From NCBI GenBank assembly GCA_946629155.1, contig CAMOXM010000003.1, forward strand, positions 1 to 32,781: DNA of 32,781 nt, written 5' to 3'. Positions 22,431-28,978 of this stretch are shown piece by piece. The DNA is from UBA9848 sp003454065 (GTDB taxonomy: Bacteria; Spirochaetota; Spirochaetia; Sphaerochaetales; Sphaerochaetaceae). Numbering within the stretch: position 1 is the stretch's first letter; every line of letters begins with the position of its first letter. A program made the position numbers and the translations under genes. The notes under the pieces are model-generated. The model searched no databases. It had not been told where the DNA came from and was given only the letters and a program-made list of their open reading frames with translations.

Positions 22431-24950
22431 ATGCAAGATAAAAGCGGGAAGCCCGATAAAATCATAGTCAGGGGCGCAAGAGTCCATAACCTCAAGAACA
22501 TAGATGTAGAAATACCGTTGAACAAGATCGTCGGCATAGCCGGCGTTTCAGGTTCGGGAAAATCCTCTTTGGCGCTTGGGGTGTTGTATGCTGAAGGTTC
22601 GAGAAGGTATTTGGAATCGCTTTCCACATACACCAGAAGGAGAATGACGCAGGCTGCGAAGGCGGATGTGGACGAGCTTCTATATGTTCCGGCTTCGCTT
22701 GCATTGCATCAAAGGCCTGCCGTGCCCAACATACGCTCGACCTTCGGAACTGGAACGGAATTGCTGAACAGCCTGAGATTGATGTTCTCACGCCTTTCAA
22801 GCCATAAATGCCCTAACGGTCATTATCTGGAGCCGTCTCTGAATGTCGCAGCGGAACGCGAATTGGCTTGTCCGGTTTGCGGCGAGCGATTTTACGCTCC
22901 TGGCGCAGAGGAGCTTGCCTTCAATTCCCAAGGGGCGTGCCCGAAATGCGATGGCGTAGGGACCGTGCGGACTGTTGATGAATCCACGCTTGTTCCAGAT
23001 GAAACCCTTACGATCGATGAAGGAGCCGTTCTGCCTTGGCAGACTCTCATGTGGTCTTTGATGAAGGACATAGCGCGCGAGCTGGGCGTCAGGACCGATG
23101 TGCCGTTCAACAAGCTTTCCAAGAAAGAGCGGGACATAGTCTTTTACGGCGAGCCTAAGAAGCATCACATGGTTTACCAGATGAAAACGGGCGACGCCGG
23201 TGAAATGGATTTCACCTACTACAATGCCATCTACACGGTTGAAAACGCCTTGTCGAGAGTCAAAGACGAAAAGGGGATGAAGCGCGTTGAGAAATTCCTG
23301 AAGGAAGGCGTATGCCCCGAATGCCATGGAACAAGGCTTTCCGAGAAAGCAAGAGGTCCCAGGTTGAGAGGCATCTCGCTTGATGAAGTCTGCAAGATGA
23401 CATTGTCGGATGCCATAGATTGGGTGCGGGGCGTGCCGTGTAGCTTGCCTTCGGAGATGAGAGCAATGGCGGAATCCATTTGCGAATCGTTTTTCACGGT
23501 GGCGAAAAGGCTGATTGATTTGGGCTTAGGCTATCTGACGCTTGATAGGGCTGCCTCGACGTTATCCACTGGCGAAAGGCAGAGGATGCAGTTGGCTCGT
23601 TCCGTCAGAAACAGGACGACGGGCGTTCTCTATGTTCTTGACGAGCCTTCGATCGGTTTGCATCCCGCGAACATCAAAGGTTTGAATGCGGTGATGCATG
23701 ACCTTGTGTCCGATGGAAATTCAGTAATTCTAGTGGATCACGATACGAACATTTTGTCCGAAGCCGATTGGATAATCGAATTGGGACCTGATTCGGGCAG
23801 AAACGGCGGTCATGTGATAAACGAGGGAACGATTGGCGATACCATAAGGAACGAACGTTCTAAAATCGCTCCGTTCTTGTCCGGCAAGGCAAACAGGACG
23901 ATTCGTCTGAAACTTGATGAGGATGTTTTCAAATATGGGGAAATATTCCTTTCAACAGATAGAATTCATACTGTCCGACCATTAGAAGCCAGAATTCCGA
24001 AAGGGAGGATGACTGTCGTAACGGGAGTTTCCGGATCGGGAAAGACGACATTCGTGTTGGAAAGCCTTGTTCCAGCCGTTCGAAGCAAGCTGTCAGGCGA
24101 CAAGCTGCCGCAGCACATAAAGGACATTCGCGCCGAGGGTATAAGGCAGATAAAGCTTATAGATGCGACGCCTATAGGGGTGAACATCCGTTCGACAGTC
24201 GCTACTTATGCGAATGTTCACGATGAATTGCGCAGAGTTTTTTCAAAGATGAAGAGTTCGGCTGACCTGAACTACAAGGCAGGCGACTTCTCATACAATA
24301 CAGGATGCTTGAGGTGCCCGACTTGCGATGGAGCGGGCAGCATAAGTCTTGATGTCCAATTCTTGCCTGATGTCGACATACCGTGTCCCGATTGCCATGG
24401 GTCGAGGTATTCCAAAGAATCCGAAAAGGTAAGATACGTTGTCAAAAGCGCCGTCAAGCCGAACGAGGAATACACGATTTCGCAGATAATGGCAATGGAT
24501 ATAAACAGCGCATTCGGAGTGTTGAAGGATATCGCCCCCATAAGGCAGAAACTGAAGGTGCTGAAGGATTTGGGCTTGGGTTATTTGACATTGGGCGAAG
24601 CTACGCCGAGCTTGTCCGGAGGGGAGGCGCAAAGGTTGAAGCTGGCTTCGGAGATGGGGAAAACGCAATCCGATGCGATATTCGTTTTCGACGAGCCTAC
24701 GATAGGACTTCATCCGCTTGATGTCCAATCCTTGCTTGCTGTGTTTCAAAGGCTTATTGATAGTGGTGCCACCGTCGTCGTCATCGAACATGACTTGGAT
24801 GTGATAGGAAACGCCGATTACATCATAGATATGGGTCCCGATGGCGGCGATAAAGGCGGTGAAATCGTCTATGCTGGGACTCCTGAGGGAATATGTGGAT
24901 GCGAGAGAAGCCAGACAGGGAAGTATTTGGGGATGTTTCTGTCTGAGTAG
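22431..24950 (+). CDS. UvrA class II (UvrA2-like) ABC ATPase
   Basis: An 839-residue twin-ABC ATPase of the UvrA family. It is about 100 residues shorter than housekeeping UvrA, as in UvrA2/DrrC-type proteins with a reduced insertion in NBD1. Walker A sites are GVSGSGKSS and GVSGSGKTT, signatures LSTGERQRMQLA and LSGGEAQRLKLA, and Walker B sites YVLDEPSIGLHP and FVFDEPTIGLHP. Zinc-finger cysteines are seen in CPVCGERF, CPKCDG, CPECHGTRLS, and CLRCPTCDGAG with CPDCHGSRYS. Known UvrA2 proteins give tolerance to DNA-binding drugs or crosslinks, or have obscure roles. It starts 18 bases after the dprA-like gene and completes a RecQ-DprA-UvrA2 operon. Confidence 0.9.
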   Translation: MQDKSGKPDKIIVRGARVHNLKNIDVEIPLNKIVGIAGVSGSGKSSLALGVLYAEGSRRYLESLSTYTRRRMTQAAKADVDELLYVPASLALHQRPAVPNIRSTFGTGTELLNSLRLMFSRLSSHKCPNGHYLEPSLNVAAERELACPVCGERFYAPGAEELAFNSQGACPKCDGVGTVRTVDESTLVPDETLTIDEGAVLPWQTLMWSLMKDIARELGVRTDVPFNKLSKKERDIVFYGEPKKHHMVYQMKTGDAGEMDFTYYNAIYTVENALSRVKDEKGMKRVEKFLKEGVCPECHGTRLSEKARGPRLRGISLDEVCKMTLSDAIDWVRGVPCSLPSEMRAMAESICESFFTVAKRLIDLGLGYLTLDRAASTLSTGERQRMQLARSVRNRTTGVLYVLDEPSIGLHPANIKGLNAVMHDLVSDGNSVILVDHDTNILSEADWIIELGPDSGRNGGHVINEGTIGDTIRNERSKIAPFLSGKANRTIRLKLDEDVFKYGEIFLSTDRIHTVRPLEARIPKGRMTVVTGVSGSGKTTFVLESLVPAVRSKLSGDKLPQHIKDIRAEGIRQIKLIDATPIGVNIRSTVATYANVHDELRRVFSKMKSSADLNYKAGDFSYNTGCLRCPTCDGAGSISLDVQFLPDVDIPCPDCHGSRYSKESEKVRYVVKSAVKPNEEYTISQIMAMDINSAFGVLKDIAPIRQKLKVLKDLGLGYLTLGEATPSLSGGEAQRLKLASEMGKTQSDAIFVFDEPTIGLHPLDVQSLLAVFQRLIDSGATVVVIEHDLDVIGNADYIIDMGPDGGDKGGEIVYAGTPEGICGCERSQTGKYLGMFLSE

Positions 24951-25013
24951 AGAATTTTTCATCGGATAGAAGATGACGTAATTTTTGAAAAACTAAAAGA
25001 TAAAGCGTAATAC

Positions 25014-25043
25014 TTGTCAATTATACATCTTTAGGAGTATAAT
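25014..25043 (+). promoter_or_regulatory. Promoter and palindromic operator of TA locus 1
   Basis: TTGTCA (25014-25019), an 18-base spacer and TATAAT (25038-25043). The inverted repeat ATTATAC (25020-25026) / GTATAAT (25037-25043) covers the spacer and the -10 box, the placement expected for repression. Transcription should begin at or next to the ATG at 25050, so the toxin mRNA would be leaderless. Confidence 0.65.
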
Positions 25044-25049
25044 AGTGTT

Positions 25050-25728
25050 ATGAAAAAGACAATCTATCATGGTTCGAACTCAATCATCGAGAAACCTGTT
25101 TTCGGATACGGAAAGGTTCGCAACGATTATGGATTGGGCTTTTATTGTACGGAAGAATTAGATATGGCAAAAGAGTGGGGCGTTTCAAAAAATGCCGGTG
25201 GATATGCCAACATTTACAAAATCGAAATGGACGGGCTTCTGTTTTTGATTTGAATTCTGATGAATGCACAATTCTTCATTGGCTTGTGATTCTTCTTGAG
25301 AACAGGACTTTTGATATCAGCTCCGCACTTGCGCAAGAGGCAAAAAGAGCTATCTTATTAAAAACTTTTCCACGCCTTATGAAGATTATGATATCATCAC
25401 TGGCTATCGTGCGGATGATAGTTATTTTTCGTTCGCCCAGGATTTTATCAATGGCACTATTTCCGTGCGGAACTTGGGCAATGCAATGAAATTGGGAAGG
25501 CTTGGGAATCAGTTTGTCTTAAAAAGCAGGAAGGCTTTTGAAGCAATTCACTTTGTCGGTTTCGAAGCGGCAGAATCTTCCGTATGGTTTGCAAGGAAAG
25601 AGAATAGAGACATGAGCGCGCGCCGGCAGTATCTCGATGGCGAGAGAAACAAGAGGCAGTCTGGTGATTTGTATATTGTCCAAATTCTGGAGGAGGGGAT
25701 TAAAGCCGATGATCCGCGCTTACGATAA
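25050..25728 (+). pseudogene. Frameshifted DUF3990 toxin-like gene (locus 1)
   Basis: Homologous along its length to the intact gene at 27047, but in three frames. Frame 1 (25050-25253) reads YHGSNSIIEKP, NDYGLGFYCTEELDMAKEWG. Frame 2 (about 25240-25345) reads FDLNSDECTILHWLVILLEN. Frame 3 (about 25345-25728) reads ITGYRADDSYFSFAQDF to KADDPRLR. The breaks map to a T5 run at 25242-25246 and an A5 run at 25342-25346; adding one base in each would restore a single frame of about 226 residues. DUF3990 proteins have an ADP-ribosyltransferase-like appearance (HGS, then DYG.GFYCT), so this is a probable dead toxin, unless the indels are assembly errors. The 3' end overlaps the antitoxin gene by about 20 bases. 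Confidence 0.75.
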
Positions 25729-26338
25729 GAGCTATCTTTCAAAGGCTCAATCTTCACTCGCTTCAATGCTCGATTTCGCAATTTACGATTTGAAGCAGGA
25801 GCTTGAGGAATTTTATAAGAAATTTTTGGAATCAAACATATCGAAACGATTTGAATCAGGCGAATCATCGGTAATCGCCGGAAAGTCGGGTGTTGAGCTT
25901 GCACTTGAGGTTATGGGGGACGAGGGGCTTGCAAAGGAATATCGTCCGGTTGCGAATCGAAGTCCGGAGTATTGGACTGGATGGGCTCTCGCTTATTTTC
26001 AATGGCAGACCAATCTTACTTTCGGGCAGATAAATTCGTTCGTTCCGATTGCGGAAGTGCTTGCCATGTATAACCCTTATCACGAAATGGATATCTCCCA
26101 ATTTTGCGACAAGATGACGGAGCTTTACAATTCCAGGAAGCATGAAACGAATCTGAAAAGATACCGTCTTGCTGCTGGCCTTTCCCAAAACGAATTAGCC
26201 GAAGTGTCCGGCGTTCGAGTTCGAACGATTCAGCAATACGAGCAGAGGGTGAAAAACATAAACGCTGCTAGGGCGGAAAGCGTCATCGCCTTGTCGAAAG
26301 CCCTTAATTGCCCGGTCGAAATGCTGATGGAGGTGTAG
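25709..26338 (+). CDS. Long XRE-type regulator, antitoxin-like (locus 1)
   Basis: A 209-residue protein starting at the ATG at 25709 inside the toxin's last codons, after the strong site GGAGGAGG; an upstream in-frame TTG is not needed. The first 140 residues are an uncharacterised domain with the conserved SPEYWTGWALAYFQWQTN and YHEMDISQF. The last 65 residues form a classic HTH_3/XRE domain (LKRYRLAAGLSQNELAEVSG, VRVRTIQQYEQR). It is about half identical by eye to the protein at 27711-28358. It remains intact although its partner is frameshifted. It probably neutralises the toxin and represses the palindromic promoter (inference from gene order and HTH). Confidence 0.8.
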   Translation: MIRAYDKSYLSKAQSSLASMLDFAIYDLKQELEEFYKKFLESNISKRFESGESSVIAGKSGVELALEVMGDEGLAKEYRPVANRSPEYWTGWALAYFQWQTNLTFGQINSFVPIAEVLAMYNPYHEMDISQFCDKMTELYNSRKHETNLKRYRLAAGLSQNELAEVSGVRVRTIQQYEQRVKNINAARAESVIALSKALNCPVEMLMEV

Positions 26339-26346
26339 TGGAATAA

Positions 26347-26385
26347 TTTTTGCGAAATCGGAACTGTGGTCTTCAGGAGCGCCCT
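26347..26385. repeat. Family A end fragment
   Basis: TTTTGCGAAATCGGAACTG then GGTCTTCAGGAGCGCCCT matches the right end of the inverted full copy at 26641-26802 (GCGAAATCGGACTCTGAGG then TTTTAGAAG...). The terminal GCCCT lies directly against the stop codon of the Rpn remnant. Confidence 0.6.
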
Positions 26386-26640
26386 TTAGATAGGTTTCGC
26401 AACTTTTTCGACATCGCTTGTCGTCATCTCTAGGTATTTCGCCACGCTGTAGAGCGGGATGCCGAGGCCGAATGGGTCGAAGCCGCAGAGGAACAGCACG
26501 TACGAATCGCGTATGCTCTGATAGTCGCCGCCCTTTGCGAGCATCCCGATGTCCATCAGGCTGGCCGACTCCAGCCAGCGCCTGAAGGCCGCGTTGTCCG
26601 CCTCTACCGCTTTGGCGAAGCCTGCCGGTTTCAAGTCATA
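26386..26640 (-). pseudogene. Remnant of Rpn/PD-(D/E)XK recombination-promoting nuclease
   Basis: The minus-strand frame reads about 84 residues containing MLAKGGDYQSIRDSYVLFLC and GFDPFGLGIPLYSV, the hallmark mid-section of Rpn (PDDEXK_2, 'putative transposase') proteins, which are normally about 250-330 residues. The nuclease N-terminal core and the C-terminal tail are missing and there is no ATG; the reading frame runs into a stop within the adjacent repeat. The fragment sits exactly between a family A end (26385) and a full inverted family A copy (26641). It is the only coding signal on the minus strand in the window. Confidence 0.75.
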
Positions 26641-26802
26641 AGGGCGCTTCTAAAAACCTGCTGTCTAGAGAGCGCCTGTGGATTTCGGAATCGGAAAAGC
26701 GTCCGGAAATCGCATGATACTGTCGTATTTTGCTATTTTCGGGCGATTTTCAGAGCCGAAAGGTATAGGCGAAATCGGACTCTGAGGGTTTTAGAAGTGC
26801 CT
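26641..26802 (-). repeat. Family A repeat, full copy (inverted)
   Basis: A 162-bp copy that aligns over its whole length with the reverse complement of 31415-31578. It shares AGGGCGCTTCTAAAAACCTG, AGAGAGCGCCTG, GGATTTC, TTTTGCT, CGATTTTCAGA, CCGAAAGG and TTTTAGAAGTGCC in order, with scattered substitutions. It is flanked by ATA on both sides (TCATA before, ATAATA after), a possible target duplication. The rest of 26803-26960 shows no gene. Confidence 0.85.
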
Positions 26803-26967
26803 ATAATATATCCTTTCACAACGCTTTTTTCAAGGTAAGCTGCGTCTCCTATATATTATGTCCCTGAAAATGCGTGATTGTCCCTAAACTTGTCAAAATT
26901 TTTGGTGAGATAGTATTTATTTGGATAGAGTATAGTAGAAAAAGGTTTTAATAAATCAGCACACCCC

Positions 26968-26996
26968 TCGACAAAGTATCGTTGTAACGATATAAT
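26968..26996 (+). promoter_or_regulatory. Promoter and operator of TA locus 2
   Basis: TCGACA (26968-26973), a 17-base spacer and TATAAT (26991-26996). The spacer holds the inverted repeat ATCGTT/AACGAT (26978-26991, centre GT), ending against the -10. A second AACGTCG-type half-site lies at about 27002. Placement suggests autorepression by the HTH protein. An AAAGGAG site precedes the ATG at 27047. Confidence 0.65.
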
Positions 26997-27046
26997 AATG
27001 TAACGTCGATGAAAATTCTCACGATATTCGCAAAAGGAGAAATGGC

Positions 27047-27745
27047 ATGGCGATCATCAGGCTTTTTCATGGTTCGGATCATATTGTAAAAAGGCCGGAT
27101 TTATCTGCAGCCAGGCCGGCGAATGATTACGGCAAAGGATTCTATTGCACGTTTTCTTTGGAAATGGCGAAGGAGTGGGCATGCAAGAAGAACACCGACG
27201 GTTTTGCGAATGAGTATGCTTTTGACGACGAAGGACTTAGAATCTTGAATTTGCTTGACGGAAAGCATACCGTTCTTAATTGGATAGCCTTATTGCTGAA
27301 ACATCGTGTTTTTGTCATAAATGATGAGATTGCTTTGGACGCAAAGGACTATATCATAGATAATTTTTCCGTGGATACGACTGGATATGACGTTATCAAA
27401 GGGTACAGGGCGGATGATTCGTATTTTTCTTATGCGCAGTCATTTGTTCACAATGCATTGCCTTTGCGTTGCTTGGGCAGGGCTTTAAGACTTGGTGAGC
27501 TTGGAGAGCAAACGGCTCTTGTTTCGGAAAAGGCATTCGATCGGATCGAGTTCGTATTGGCAGAGCCGGTAAGCAAAGAGATTTATTATCCTAAGTTCGT
27601 CGCACGCGATACCAGTGCCCGAACAGCATATAGCGAAGAGATTAAGAGGGGCAGGTCTTATCGTGATGATATTTTCGTGATGGATATCATAAGGGGAGAA
27701 GTTAAGAGCGATGATCCGCGCATACAATGCATTATACTTAAGTGA
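27047..27745 (+). CDS. DUF3990 family toxin-like protein (locus 2)
   Basis: A 232-residue cytoplasmic protein. The N-terminal RLFHGSDHIVKRPD, then NDYGKGFYCTFSLEMAKEWA, has the H-G-S and DYGxGFYxT pattern of DUF3990, resembling the NAD-binding part of ADP-ribosyltransferase folds. The mid-section YDVIKGYRADDSYFSYAQSF is conserved in locus 1. It is followed by the HTH gene, whose start lies 35 bases inside its 3' end, typical of a toxin-antitoxin bicistron. ADP-ribosylation and toxicity are inference; no substrate can be named. Confidence 0.75.
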   Translation: MAIIRLFHGSDHIVKRPDLSAARPANDYGKGFYCTFSLEMAKEWACKKNTDGFANEYAFDDEGLRILNLLDGKHTVLNWIALLLKHRVFVINDEIALDAKDYIIDNFSVDTTGYDVIKGYRADDSYFSYAQSFVHNALPLRCLGRALRLGELGEQTALVSEKAFDRIEFVLAEPVSKEIYYPKFVARDTSARTAYSEEIKRGRSYRDDIFVMDIIRGEVKSDDPRIQCIILK

Positions 27746-28358
27746 TGCTCAAATTTTTCTTGCCAATGCGTTTGATTATGCATTGAACGACTGCGGCCAG
27801 GAGCCGGATTGGTTCGGGTTTGTTTTCGCTCGCTCCGCCATATGCAGACGATTCGAAACGGGAAGCCCTGCAGTCATATCGGGCAAGTCGGGCAAAGAGG
27901 ACGTGAGAGAGCTGCTGCAGACGATTGTGCCCGATGAAGAATTTCCGCCGGCATCTTTTTCGCAGGAACGGTCGTCTGCTTATTGGGCTGGATGGGCGCT
28001 TGCATATTATCAGTGGTTTACAGTAAAACGATTTAAAGACATTTTCATCCGTGTTCCGCTTTCGGAAATCCTATTGATGCATAAGCTTTACCATGAGATG
28101 GATTTGACCAATTTCGTCGAGGAATTAGATAGGAGATATGATTCGGTTGTCTTGGAAACGAAATTGAAGAAGATACGGGAATCCAGAGGGCTATCGCAAG
28201 CACAGCTTGCTGAAATGTCTGGAGTGGCCAAGCGTTCCATACAGCTATATGAGCAGAGAGTAAACGATATAGACAAATCCCAAGGTCAAACTTTGTATAA
28301 GCTCTCAAGAGTGCTAGGCTGCGACATAGAGGATTTGCTGGAAAGCCCGGAAAAATAG
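27711..28358 (+). CDS. Long XRE-type regulator, antitoxin-like (locus 2)
   Basis: A 215-residue protein beginning MIRAYNALYLSDAQ, parallel to MIRAYDKSYLSKAQ in locus 1. Its N-terminal domain carries SSAYWAGWALAYYQWFTVK and YHEMDLTNFVEEL. The C-terminal HTH reads LKKIRESRGLSQAQLAEMSG, VAKRSIQLYEQRV, then RVLGCDIEDLLE. Both copies have this about 140-residue N-terminal domain, so it is likely the toxin-binding part. The start overlaps the toxin gene by 35 bases, coupling their translation. Confidence 0.82.
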   Translation: MIRAYNALYLSDAQIFLANAFDYALNDCGQEPDWFGFVFARSAICRRFETGSPAVISGKSGKEDVRELLQTIVPDEEFPPASFSQERSSAYWAGWALAYYQWFTVKRFKDIFIRVPLSEILLMHKLYHEMDLTNFVEELDRRYDSVVLETKLKKIRESRGLSQAQLAEMSGVAKRSIQLYEQRVNDIDKSQGQTLYKLSRVLGCDIEDLLESPEK

Positions 28359-28400
28359 GCCATATACGGTCGCCGGATACGCGCCGAATATGTGCGCCTC

Positions 28401-28459
28401 GGAACGAAAACCCATTAGGATAGGCACGAAGCCTCATCCTGCATTGGGATTTACGTTCC
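28401..28459. repeat. 59-nt imperfect hairpin
   Basis: GGAACG/CGTTCC (28401-28406, 28454-28459), AACCCA/TGGG, AGGAT/ATCCT (28417-28421, 28436-28440) and AGGC/GCCT (28422-28425, 28431-28434) nest around loop ACGAA. Right after it AGAGCAAGCAGCATGAAG (28469-28486) is the inverted left half of family B, so this may be a degraded B copy in reverse. No T-tract follows. Confidence 0.55.
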
Positions 28460-28522
28460 AGTTTGAAAGAGCAAGCAGCATGAAGAAGACCATTCTGCAG
28501 GCGAGAGATTCTTAGGGAAGAT

Positions 28523-28795
28523 ATGCCTGACCATAGAACCATGGAGCACATAAACGAGTCTTTTGACTATGAGGTTTACGGCAAATCCTACGATGGCGAG
28601 ATATGGAGTGCGAACAGATCCTATCCGTTCAATAACTACCATGAGTTCGAGTACCATTTCATCAGCCTTTTCATGCACAGGTTCTTCGGCGAATCACGTT
28701 GCCTTGCCCTTTACGATGCTCTGAATCTCGATGCGGACTGCCTGTGGTATCAAATTCATGTGAATATGGAGAAAGAAAGATGTCTACACTATTAA
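28523..28795 (+). CDS. Small protein of unknown function
   Basis: A 90-residue ORF from ATG 28523 with a weak AGGGAAG site close upstream. It is aromatic- and acidic-rich (YEVYGKSYDGEIW, YPFNNYHEFEYHFISLFMHR, LNLDADCLWYQIH) with no signal peptide or membrane helix. Not recognised. The sequence is compositionally protein-like and does not look like a shadow, but expression is unproven. Confidence 0.4.
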   Translation: MPDHRTMEHINESFDYEVYGKSYDGEIWSANRSYPFNNYHEFEYHFISLFMHRFFGESRCLALYDALNLDADCLWYQIHVNMEKERCLHY

Positions 28796-28869
28796 AGGCG
28801 AATATATAGAGCCGAGACAGGGTCGAGACGATTGTAAATCGACCGAATTTGGATGCTGATAGAACTAAC

Positions 28870-28950
28870 TATTGGAAAAACAACTAAAATTGGGTAGAAA
28901 AGTATTGGAAAAACAACTTAAATGAAGTAAAATAGTATTGGAAAAACACT
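28870..28950. repeat. Three 33-bp-spaced direct repeats upstream of the ATPase gene
   Basis: TATTGGAAAAACAACT occurs at 28870-28885 and 28903-28918, and TATTGGAAAAACACT at 28936-28950, with an exact 33-base period. The in-between bases are AT-rich and only partly conserved. The last copy ends 28 bases before the ATPase ATG and could supply its -35 region. The helical phasing (about three turns) suggests cooperative protein binding. Confidence 0.8.
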
Positions 28951-28978
28951 TTACAGCATAAAGGCGATTAGTTTTAGT

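Noticed and set aside
26813..26860. ATAATATAT/ATATATTAT inverted match as a functional palindrome
   Set aside because: Low-complexity AT sequence with a long spacer; likely by chance.
28870..28950. Short direct repeats considered as a CRISPR array
   Set aside because: The units are only 15-16 bp with 17-bp AT-rich gaps, there are three of them, and no cas genes are nearby.
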